Assembly (NCBI GenBank): GCA_025997595.1
Contig: BNUU01000035.1
Span: 1-18,807 of the forward strand
Direction of reading: 5' to 3'
Length of the DNA stretch: 18,807 nucleotides
DNA from: Spirochaetia bacterium
GTDB lineage: Bacteria > Spirochaetota > Spirochaetia > Treponematales > Breznakiellaceae
Numbering within the stretch: the first letter of the stretch is position 1; each line of letters starts with the position of its first letter. Positions 1 through 5,375 of the stretch are shown one piece after another. The notes below the pieces were generated by a model. The model was given only the letters and a program-made list of their open reading frames with translations. It had not been told where the DNA came from and ran no database searches. The position numbers and the translations under genes were made by a program.

Positions 1-1
1 C

Positions 2-115
2 GCGACAAAACTCTATTCCGGGCACAGGCATGAAATTCACAATGACCGGGATATCCGGGAAGAAGTCGCCGACGGGATCATCGCCTTCATTAATGGCATT
101 AAAGTTGTTCAATAA
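2..115 (+). CDS. C-terminal fragment of an alpha/beta-hydrolase (lysophospholipase/monoacylglycerol-lipase-like)
   Basis: This reading frame is open at the left edge and ends in TAA at 113-115, so only the last 37 residues are visible. The fragment contains LYSGHRHEIHND, which fits the end of serine alpha/beta-hydrolases of the lysophospholipase/monoacylglycerol lipase group, where an RHE-type motif carries the catalytic histidine (here residue 10 of the fragment), followed by an amphipathic helix (REEVADGIIAFI). The nucleophile serine and acid lie outside the window. The last codons (Lys-Val-Val-Gln-stop) fall inside the left arm of a perfect palindrome at 102-135, so the repeat supplies the natural C-terminus. 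The gene converges on pyrI. The family call rests on one short motif, so the exact substrate class is unknown. Confidence 0.6.
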   Translation, partial: ATKLYSGHRHEIHNDRDIREEVADGIIAFINGIKVVQ

Positions 116-135
116 CTTCAGTTATTGAACAACTT
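102..135. repeat. Perfect palindrome A (16-bp arms, 2-nt centre)
   Basis: AAGTTGTTCAATAACT at 102-117 is exactly reverse-complementary to 120-135, with TC between. It overlaps the stop codon of the hydrolase fragment at 113-115. There is no T-run after it, so it is not a standard intrinsic terminator, although such a stem could still end or stabilise transcripts from either convergent gene. Its core TTGTTCAATAAC matches the core of the palindrome at 171-207 at 10 of 12 bases. Confidence 0.85.
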
Positions 136-147
136 CCGCTGAAAAAT

Positions 148-168
148 GCAAAATGCCCTGCATTTTGC
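148..168. repeat. Palindrome B (9-bp arms, 3-nt loop)
   Basis: GCAAAATGC at 148-156 pairs perfectly with GCATTTTGC at 160-168 across the loop CCT. It sits between the two larger, mutually related palindromes and is not itself related to them in sequence. No T-tract follows in either direction. Confidence 0.75.
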
Positions 169-170
169 GA

Positions 171-207
171 GACTTGTTCGAGAACCAACCGGGTTCTCGA
201 ACAAGTC
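171..207. repeat. Perfect palindrome C (16-bp arms, 5-nt loop), likely 3' end structure of pyrBI
   Basis: GACTTGTTCGAGAACC at 171-186 is the exact reverse complement of 192-207, with loop AACCG. It lies 6 bp beyond the pyrI stop (214-216, minus strand), so it is the first strong structure in a pyrBI transcript, but it lacks the T-run of a classical intrinsic terminator. Its core TTGTTCGAGAAC resembles palindrome A (TTGTTCAATAAC), which suggests that both belong to one dispersed repeat family. Confidence 0.8.
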
Positions 208-213
208 CATTCT

Positions 214-654
214 CTAATTATGTACAAAGTCTCCCGCTGAGCGTATCTCGTCGCAGTACTCGCAGCGGTAGGTCCGCAGCTCGGGGTTCTCCAGATAAAA
301 AATGTGGGGGATATATTTTTCTGTGGAGGTGATGCACCGGGGATTTTTGCAGATCAGAATGTTTTCCACCCGGTCGGGGAGCTTGAGCTTAATCTTCCGG
401 GTGATCTGTTCCTCCTCAATGACATTCACCGTGATGTTGGGATCGATAAGGCCCAGGATATCAAAGTTGATAGTAATGGTGTTATCAATTTTGATGATGT
501 CCTTTCGGCCCATCCGCTTTGAATTGGCGTTCACCACGAAGGCCACATTGTGGGGGGTCTTGTCCAGGCCGAGCCAGTTAAAAATTTTGATCCCCTGTCC
601 CGCTTTAATGTGATCGATCACGAGACCGTTTTTTATTTCATCTATGTTAAGCAT
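214..654 (-). CDS. pyrI: Aspartate carbamoyltransferase regulatory subunit PyrI
   Basis: 146 residues. PyrI binds CTP/ATP and bridges catalytic PyrB trimers in the ATCase holoenzyme, the first committed step of pyrimidine synthesis. The N-terminal allosteric domain spans about residues 1-95; the C-terminal zinc domain has Cys102, Cys107, Cys131 and Cys134, i.e. C-x4-C-x23-C-x2-C, the same spacing as I recall for the zinc ligands of E. coli PyrI. Length is close to the usual 150. The ATG at 654 lies inside the end of pyrB (8-nt overlap with the pyrB stop at 647), with a G-rich GGGGGT about 5 nt upstream, so the two subunits are translationally linked. The gene is complete and shows no missing key residue. 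A separate regulatory chain implies a CTP-feedback-regulated ATCase, as in enterobacteria. Confidence 0.95.
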   Translation of the reverse strand: MLNIDEIKNGLVIDHIKAGQGIKIFNWLGLDKTPHNVAFVVNANSKRMGRKDIIKIDNTITINFDILGLIDPNITVNVIEEEQITRKIKLKLPDRVENILICKNPRCITSTEKYIPHIFYLENPELRTYRCEYCDEIRSAGDFVHN

Positions 655-1600
655 TTACTACCCCCATAATTGATGCAAGTAAAGCCATCCTGACATACAT
701 GCCGTATTTTGCCTGTTTGAAATAGGCAGCCCTTGGATCGGTGTCCACTTCGATCGCGATCTCGTTTACCCGCGGAAGGGGATGGAGGATGATGAGATCC
801 TTCTTTGCGGCCTCCATTTTTTCCAGGTTGAGCACGTAGGTGTCCTTCAGCCTGATATAATCTTCCTCGTTGAAGAAGCGCTCCCGCTGCACCCGCGTCA
901 TGTAAAGCACGTCCAGATTCGGCATGGCCTCTTCAAGGCTCGCGGTTTCAAGGTACCCGATCTTTTCCCGCTGCAAAAGCCGGATGATGTATTCGGGCAC
1001 CTGAAGTTCCGGGGGGGAAACAAAGACCAGTTTGACCCCTTCGTAACGGGCCAGGGCCTTTGCCAGGGAATGGACCGTACGGCCGAATTTCAGGTCCCCG
1101 CAGAAACCCACGGTAAGACCCTTCACACTGTCCCGCAGCCCCGCTGACCCCGGCTTACCCCGCAGCCGCTTTATGGTGAGCAGGTCCGTCAGGGTCTGGG
1201 TGGGGTGGTGGTGGCCGCCGTCCCCGGCGTTGATCACCGGCACCGGGGAATACCGGGATGCCAGCAGGGCCGCCCCTTCCTTGGGGTTCCGCATGACAAT
1301 GGCATCGGCGTAGCTTGCGGCCATGCGTATGGTGTCCGCCAGGCTCTCCCCCTTGGCGGCGGAACTGGAGCCGGGGTCCGCAAAACCCAGGCAGCTCCCC
1401 CCGAGCCGCTGCATCGCCGCCTCGAAACTCAGGCGGGTCCGGGTACTTGGTTCAAAGAAGAGGGTTGCCAGCAGCTTTCCCCGGCAGCTTTCCCGCAGAT
1501 AGGCCGGCTCCTCCTCAATCCGTTCCGCCAGACTGAAGAGCGCGTCCATCTCCTCAATCGTGAAGTTTCCCGGTTCTATTAATGAACGTCCTTCAAGCAT
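647..1600 (-). CDS. pyrB: Aspartate carbamoyltransferase catalytic subunit PyrB
   Basis: 317 residues, a normal length for the catalytic chain, which condenses carbamoyl phosphate and L-aspartate to N-carbamoyl-L-aspartate in the cytoplasm. Visible motifs: carbamoyl-phosphate loop FFEPSTRTR (residues 48-56), the mobile loop SSSAAKGES with its active-site lysine (about residue 83), HPTQ (132-135) and a C-terminal HPLPR. The ATG at 1600 is preceded by GAGGGGGAAAC, a good ribosome binding site. pyrI follows with 8 nt overlap, as in a pyrBI operon. Immediately upstream, at 1630-1659, is an intrinsic terminator that transcription must read through to reach pyrB, so the operon is probably controlled by attenuation (see the leader entries). 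Ornithine carbamoyltransferase is excluded by the neighbouring pyrI and overall fit. Confidence 0.96.
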   Translation of the reverse strand: MLEGRSLIEPGNFTIEEMDALFSLAERIEEEPAYLRESCRGKLLATLFFEPSTRTRLSFEAAMQRLGGSCLGFADPGSSSAAKGESLADTIRMAASYADAIVMRNPKEGAALLASRYSPVPVINAGDGGHHHPTQTLTDLLTIKRLRGKPGSAGLRDSVKGLTVGFCGDLKFGRTVHSLAKALARYEGVKLVFVSPPELQVPEYIIRLLQREKIGYLETASLEEAMPNLDVLYMTRVQRERFFNEEDYIRLKDTYVLNLEKMEAAKKDLIILHPLPRVNEIAIEVDTDPRAAYFKQAKYGMYVRMALLASIMGVVNA

Positions 1601-1629
1601 GTTTCCCCCTCAATGTGCGAAATTTATGC

Positions 1630-1659
1630 AAAAAAAAGCCGCCCCAAAAGGCGGCTTTT
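1630..1659 (-). terminator. Intrinsic terminator between promoter and pyrB: candidate pyrBI attenuator
   Basis: On the minus strand the stem AAAAGCCGCC (1659-1650) pairs perfectly with GGCGGCTTTT (1643-1634) around the loop TTTTGG, followed by an unbroken run of T down to 1630. It lies 29 nt before the pyrB start codon and downstream of the candidate promoter at 1743-1772, so it can only act as a leader terminator for pyrBI. Read on the + strand it lacks a comparable T-run. The 3' arm GGGCGG (1644-1639) is also complementary to CCGCCC at 1709-1704 in the leader, a possible alternative, antiterminating pairing. Confidence 0.8.
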
Positions 1660-1735
1660 AGAATTCAACAGAAATGAATAGGGGGCAATAGCCGATTTTT
1701 ACCGGGCGGTGTTTATAGTTGATGCTGCTATTCAT
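1658..1735 (-). CDS. Putative 25-residue PyrL-like leader peptide of the pyrBI attenuator
   Basis: A short ORF starts with ATG at 1735-1733 and ends with TAA at 1660-1658, two bases of which lie in the base of the terminator stem. It would encode 25 residues, beginning MNSSINYKHRP and ending in LFISVEF. This geometry is what is known for E. coli pyrBI, where a ribosome following closely behind RNA polymerase reaches the end of pyrL and blocks the terminator hairpin when UTP is scarce. The stretch before the hairpin is pyrimidine-rich (TATTCATTTCTGTT), suitable for UTP-sensitive pausing. There is no Shine-Dalgarno sequence; if the promoter at 1743-1772 is real, transcription begins about at the ATG, so translation would be leaderless. 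ATGAATAG at the start can also pair with CTATTCAT at 1681-1674. Whether it is translated is untested. Confidence 0.4.
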   Translation of the reverse strand: MNSSINYKHRPVKIGYCPLFISVEF

Positions 1736-1742
1736 ATAAAGA

Positions 1743-1772
1743 ACCATAGCACAGGGGAGGCGGGAATGGCAA
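1743..1772 (-). promoter_or_regulatory. Candidate sigma-70 promoter of pyrBI
   Basis: On the minus strand TTGCCA (1772-1767) and TATGGT (1748-1743) are separated by 18 nt. The -35 box matches the consensus at 5 of 6 positions and the -10 box at 4 of 6. The predicted start lies at about 1735-1737, giving a leader of about 135 nt containing the short ORF and terminator described above. Confidence 0.4.
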
Positions 1773-1844
1773 GGGGATGCAGGAGCCCTACCGGGGCCTC
1801 TGCATTTACTTTCAGATTCCGGGAAATCACCGGGATTTGAAGAA

Positions 1845-1878
1845 TTTTAACCGCAAAGGCGACGAAGGCGACGAAGGG
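1845..1878 (+). repeat. Dispersed repeat TTAACCGCAAAGGCG..., copy 1
   Basis: TTTTAACCGCAAAGGCGACG begins this copy, which continues with two GACGAAGG-type units. A second direct copy lies at 2651-2684 and an inverted copy at 2715-2748, so copies bracket the toxin-antitoxin pair. A partial relative beginning TTTAACCACAA occurs near 18430. Confidence 0.7.
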
Positions 1879-1895
1879 AAACTCATGCATACTCC

Positions 1896-1924
1896 TTGCA
1901 AAATTCCTTGATTTGTGCCATACT
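1896..1924 (+). promoter_or_regulatory. Candidate promoter of the VapBC-like pair
   Basis: TTGCAA (1896-1901) and CATACT (1919-1924) are spaced by 17 nt, each matching 4 of 6 consensus bases. The predicted start is about 1930-1931, i.e. at the antitoxin ATG, which also lacks a Shine-Dalgarno sequence. Confidence 0.35.
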
Positions 1925-1930
1925 TGCCTT

Positions 1931-2194
1931 ATGAATACCGCAGTTATTGAACGAACGATAGATATTCCCGAAAGTCGTGAAGTGCGGTTTACTTTGCCTG
2001 AATCCGCGCCCAGTGGACAGGCGTATATCACGGTGACTTTTGCACCAAAAATTACGAACCCTGAGCCCTGGGTGAATCCCCTGCTCGGCAGGGGCAAGAA
2101 GATGGGGTCCAAGTTGACGGTTGAGCGGTTTATGGAGATGAAAAACGAAGACCGGGCCCTTGAAAGGGAGATTGATGAACGGCGCGGGATATAG
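1931..2194 (+). CDS. Putative VapB-like antitoxin
   Basis: 87 residues from the ATG at 1931; an in-frame TTG at 1913 is less likely. The N-terminal half (ERTIDIPESREVRFTLPE, then a predicted beta-strand AYITVTFAP) is compatible with a small beta-rich swapped-hairpin DNA-binding domain of the AbrB-like type, and the C-terminal third (LTVERFMEMKNEDRALEREI) is a charged helix of the sort that wraps around a PIN toxin. The gene ends 3 nt before the PIN-domain gene, the usual antitoxin-first order. I do not recognise a specific family; the role is assigned mainly from position, size and the partner. Such antitoxins normally repress their own operon, but no clear operator palindrome is visible here. 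Unlike mazEF at the right end, base composition is close to that of the surroundings. Confidence 0.65.
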   Translation: MNTAVIERTIDIPESREVRFTLPESAPSGQAYITVTFAPKITNPEPWVNPLLGRGKKMGSKLTVERFMEMKNEDRALEREIDERRGI

Positions 2195-2197
2195 CCC

Positions 2198-2611
2198 GTG
2201 AATTATGTACTTGATGCGTGCGCTCTGATTTCGTTGCTCAATTTTGAAGAAGGGTGGGAGCGTGTCCAGGCGCTCTTTGATCGTGCTAACTCTGGCGAGA
2301 TTAGGCTTTATATGAGCGCCGTCAATTTTATTGAGGTGTTCTACGAATATATCCGCGTGGACGGTTTGGAAGAAGCGTCCGCAATACTCGCGCCCATTTC
2401 TGAAACGCCGCTTATCATCATTGACCGTATTCCCTGCGCAGTGTCTCAGGAAGCCGCACGGCTGAAAGCGATTTACAAGCGTATTTCCATCGCTGATGTT
2501 ATTGGGCTTGCGACCGCAAAGGACATGTCTGCCGCTTTCGTCACCAGTGACCATCACGAAATGGACGCGATTGACGCAAATGAGGATATCCAATTTCTCT
2601 GGACACGATAA
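2198..2611 (+). CDS. vapC: PIN-domain ribonuclease toxin (VapC-like)
   Basis: 137 residues, typical for VapC. The four acidic PIN residues that coordinate Mg2+ are present: Asp6 in YVLDACAL, Glu46 in NFIEVFYE, Asp100 in SIADVIGLATA and Asp118 in VTSDHHEM. Family members cleave structured RNAs, commonly the initiator tRNA or 23S rRNA; the target here cannot be deduced. The start is GTG at 2198, 3 nt after the antitoxin stop, giving the canonical PIN N-terminus; only a weak G-rich sequence precedes it, so translation probably depends on coupling to the antitoxin. The gene is intact with all catalytic residues. Alternative PIN-domain roles (such as processing nucleases) are unlikely given the paired small upstream gene. 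Confidence 0.88.
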   Translation: MNYVLDACALISLLNFEEGWERVQALFDRANSGEIRLYMSAVNFIEVFYEYIRVDGLEEASAILAPISETPLIIIDRIPCAVSQEAARLKAIYKRISIADVIGLATAKDMSAAFVTSDHHEMDAIDANEDIQFLWTR

Positions 2612-2650
2612 AGTCATGTTGTCCATCAAACATCTCCGTTCATAAAGGTT

Positions 2651-2748
2651 TTTTAACCGCAAAGGCGACAAAGGCGCAGAAGGAAAGAAAAAGGACCAGG
2701 AAATGGGGATATTCCCTTAGTCGCCTTCGGCGCCTTTGTGGTTAATTA
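2651..2748. repeat. Inverted pair of the TTAACC(G/A)CAAAGGCG repeat (copies 2 and 3)
   Basis: Copy 2 (2651-2684) reads TTTTAACCGCAAAGGCGACA and onward; copy 3 (2715-2748) is in the opposite orientation and its reverse complement reads TTAACCACAAAGGCGCCGAA. The two face each other across about 30 nt and could form a long imperfect stem downstream of the toxin gene and upstream of the kinase operon. They share their core with the copy at 1845-1878. Otherwise the 214 bp between toxin and kinase hold only the small palindrome at 2775-2792. Confidence 0.7.
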
Positions 2749-2774
2749 TTTTCTTTCGTGGGAGCCCTGCGCCC

Positions 2775-2792
2775 CCTTTCAAGATTGAAAGG
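2775..2792. promoter_or_regulatory. Perfect 18-bp palindrome upstream of the kinase/transporter operon, candidate operator
   Basis: CCTTTCAA at 2775-2782 and TTGAAAGG at 2785-2792 flank the dinucleotide GA. It lies 33 bp before the GTG start of the FGGY kinase, in the short non-repetitive part of the upstream region, where a repressor or activator site would be expected. A TTGAAA that could serve as a -35 box is inside it, but I see no convincing -10 box. No regulator gene is in the window. Confidence 0.35.
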
Positions 2793-2825
2793 TATGTCCT
2801 AAACTGAAGATATCGGAGAACAGGG

Positions 2826-4268
2826 GTGATACTGACCATCGACATTGGGACATCAACTTTTAAGGCCGCGCTTTTTACCGCGGATGGTGAACGTAAAAAA
2901 TCTGCGGCCCTGCCCCTGGACATTGCCGTGAGCGACGGCCTGCGTCACGAGGCCGAACCGGCGCAGTGGCTGAGGGCCTTTGAGGAAAGTATCCGGCGGC
3001 TGGGGGATCTGTCCTCAGTTGAAGCGCTGGTGATCAGCGGGAACGGGCCGAGTCTTGTGCCGGTGACCGGGACGCCGGCCCTTAGTGAGTGCGGGCTTGT
3101 GCTGCCTGCATCTGCGGCGCGGCTCTGGCTGGACCGGCGAGCGCAGGGGGAATCCGCAGCGGTGTCTGCAATCATGGGCGCCCCCGTGGACCCCAGCTTT
3201 TTTCTGCCAAAGATTCTTTGGGTAAAAAATAACGAAGCTGGGCTTTATGATAAGACAAAATATTTTCTTTCCTGTCCGGAGTACCTGGTGTATGCCCTGA
3301 CCGGGGAAGCGCGGACGGTGTTTCCCGCCGAGGGTTTTGATCGCTGGTACTGGAACGATGAGGTCCTGGACAAGGCGGGGCTGGACCGGAAAAAATTTCC
3401 GTCATTTGTTTTCCCCGGTGAAATCATCGGGACTTTGCTGCCTGCGGCTGCGCGGCGTTTTGGTTTTTCCGCTGCAGGTACGGGGACGCCGGTGATTGCC
3501 GGGGGGCCCGATTTTTTTGCGTCGATTCTGGGCGTGGGGGCGGTACATCCCGGTGAAGCCTGCGACCGGTCGGGGACCAGCGAGGGGATCAATGTTTGTA
3601 CTAACGAACGGATCATGGATGCACGGCTTATGTCTTACGGGCATCCGGTAAAGCCGTACTGGAATTTGTCGGGGATCATTTCCACTACAGGGAAGGCGCT
3701 TGTATGGGCGCGGGAACTCTTGGGTATTGATGCGGAGCCCTTTGAAAATTTTTTTGAACTTGCGGAATCGGCAAAGAGCGGCGCAGTGCCGGTGTTTCTT
3801 CCGTATCTTGCGGGGGAACGGGCCCCCATTTGGGATCCCAGGGCGCGGGGGGTCTTTTTGGGACTGAGCCTTTCATCGGGGAGGGCGGAGCTGGCCCGGT
3901 CTGTGGCAGAGGGGATCTGTTTTGCCATCCGGGATGTGATCACCGTAATGGAAGAATGCGGCGCCGCAGTGCGGGAACTGCGGGTGTCCGGGCGTCCCGG
4001 GGAGAGTGATTTTCTCAATCAGCTCAAGGCGGATATTTCAGGCAGGGATGTGCTGGTCCCGGCCGGCAGGGATGCGGAACTTGTGGGACTTGCCGCATTG
4101 GGAGCGGCGGCGCTGGGGGAGTATGGGTCGGCAGGGGAAGCCGCCGCCACCATGGTGAAGATACGCCGGGTGTACCACGGGGATGAAAAAAAGGCCGCCC
4201 GCTACGAAGAACTTTTTGCGGAATACCGGGGGGCCTACCGGGCGCTGAAACACTTGAATCACTTGTGA
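2826..4268 (+). CDS. FGGY-family carbohydrate kinase (xylulokinase-like)
   Basis: 480 residues, usual for the family, which phosphorylates sugars or polyols with ATP. The N-terminal domain opens with IDIGTSTFKAALF (residues 5-17, phosphate-1 loop). GGPDFFASILGVGAV contains the expected catalytic base Asp229, followed by the GTSEG loop (250-254). The C-terminal domain carries YLAGERAPIWDPRARG and GVFLGLSLS, corresponding to the second FGGY signature. The start is GTG at 2826, with GGAG 7 nt upstream. It is the first gene of an operon with a BMP-type ABC importer (33 nt to the next start), so its substrate is probably something that importer delivers, or a breakdown product. Xylulokinase, ribulokinase-like and LsrK-like kinases share these motifs, so substrate identity is open; a nucleoside or sugar alcohol is possible. 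Confidence 0.88.
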   Translation: MILTIDIGTSTFKAALFTADGERKKSAALPLDIAVSDGLRHEAEPAQWLRAFEESIRRLGDLSSVEALVISGNGPSLVPVTGTPALSECGLVLPASAARLWLDRRAQGESAAVSAIMGAPVDPSFFLPKILWVKNNEAGLYDKTKYFLSCPEYLVYALTGEARTVFPAEGFDRWYWNDEVLDKAGLDRKKFPSFVFPGEIIGTLLPAAARRFGFSAAGTGTPVIAGGPDFFASILGVGAVHPGEACDRSGTSEGINVCTNERIMDARLMSYGHPVKPYWNLSGIISTTGKALVWARELLGIDAEPFENFFELAESAKSGAVPVFLPYLAGERAPIWDPRARGVFLGLSLSSGRAELARSVAEGICFAIRDVITVMEECGAAVRELRVSGRPGESDFLNQLKADISGRDVLVPAGRDAELVGLAALGAAALGEYGSAGEAAATMVKIRRVYHGDEKKAARYEELFAEYRGAYRALKHLNHL

Positions 4269-4301
4269 ATGTATGTAAAGATGGGTCAGGAGAATTTAAT
4301 T

Positions 4302-5375
4302 ATGACACAACTTAAGAAACGTGCTCCCGGCAGAGTATTGACGGCGGCGCTTATCGCCGCACTTATTGCGGCTTTTACTGTGGCGCCCCTTTTTGCGACG
4401 GGGAAGAAGGATACGGGAACTCAGCCGGGCGGAAATTTTTCTGTTTTGGTATATATCACCGGGATGGTGACGGGGAGTCCTACGTATGAACTGCTTGCCG
4501 CCGGGGCGGAGAGTTTTGCGGCTTCCCACAGTAATGTTGTGGTGAAGGTTTACGAAGCGGGTTTCAATCAGGCCGAATGGGAAGAACAGCTTACTTCCCT
4601 GGTGGCAGGCGGGGGCTTCGATCTGGTGCTGGGGTCCAATCCGTCACTTCCGGAAATCTGTGCGAATGTGGGAAAGAAATTTCCCAATCAGAAATTCATC
4701 ATCACCGATGCGGAATATCCGGGGAATCCCCAAATCAGTACCTACCTTTACAATCAGTATGAGCAGTCTTTTTATCTGGGTTACCTTGCGGGGCTTGTAA
4801 CCACCGGTAAAATGGAACACGCCAACGGCGCAAAGAAAATCGGCTTTATCGCCGCGCAGGAATATCCCCTGCTCAATAAACATATCGTTCCCGGTTTTCT
4901 TGACGGCGCGCGCAGGGTTGATCCGGAAATCACCCTTGACTTCAGGGTGATTGGCAACTGGTTTGACGCCAACAAAGCTGCGGACCTTACATCCAGCATG
5001 ATCAGCGCCGGGGTTGATGTGTTTGCGTCGATTGCCGGAGGGGCCGCCCAGGGGATGATCCGTACCGCCGGTGAGCAGGGGGCCTATGTGGTTTTTCACA
5101 ACACCAACGAGTATCGGCTCGCCCCCGGCGTCATTGTGGGATGCGGCCTAATGGAACAGAAAAAACTTACCGAGGAAATTCTTACCGATGTGCTTGCGGG
5201 AAAAATTCAATACGGTACTTCCCACACCGTTGGGGTAAAAGAGGGTTACCTTGATTTCATCGCCGATGATCCCGGTTACACAGGCGCCCTTCCCAAGGAC
5301 ATTCAGGATAAGTTCAACTCATTTATGAATGATATCCGCGCAGGACGGGTCCCCTATACGATTCCGCCTCTTTGA
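4302..5375 (+). CDS. BMP-family periplasmic substrate-binding protein (PnrA/RfuA-like)
   Basis: 357 residues from the ATG at 4302, chosen because AGGAG lies 9 nt upstream; the in-frame ATG at 4269 would add 11 residues and has no ribosome site. An N-terminal signal peptide is clear: basic start, hydrophobic ALIAALIAAFTVAPLFA, then TGKKD. There is no cysteine at the cleavage region, so unlike most spirochaetal BMP proteins it is not an obvious lipoprotein. The remainder fits the Bmp/Med fold of type 1 periplasmic binding proteins. The early GGxNDxSFNQ-like segment that helps bind the nucleoside in PnrA-type members is replaced by ITGMVTGSPTYELLAAGAE. From memory this resembles the riboflavin-binding RfuA branch more than PnrA. 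Its neighbours are the matching ATPase and two permeases; ligand unproven. Confidence 0.85.
   Translation: MTQLKKRAPGRVLTAALIAALIAAFTVAPLFATGKKDTGTQPGGNFSVLVYITGMVTGSPTYELLAAGAESFAASHSNVVVKVYEAGFNQAEWEEQLTSLVAGGGFDLVLGSNPSLPEICANVGKKFPNQKFIITDAEYPGNPQISTYLYNQYEQSFYLGYLAGLVTTGKMEHANGAKKIGFIAAQEYPLLNKHIVPGFLDGARRVDPEITLDFRVIGNWFDANKAADLTSSMISAGVDVFASIAGGAAQGMIRTAGEQGAYVVFHNTNEYRLAPGVIVGCGLMEQKKLTEEILTDVLAGKIQYGTSHTVGVKEGYLDFIADDPGYTGALPKDIQDKFNSFMNDIRAGRVPYTIPPL

Noticed and set aside
1601..1740. PyrR-binding attenuator or other known riboswitch upstream of pyrB
   Set aside because: The conserved PyrR loop sequence was not seen, and only the leader-peptide/terminator arrangement fits.
1883..2671. 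262-codon open frame on the minus strand across the VapBC-like genes
   Set aside because: It lies antisense to both genes, has no recognisable domain or ribosome site, and the + strand genes have clear PIN catalytic residues.
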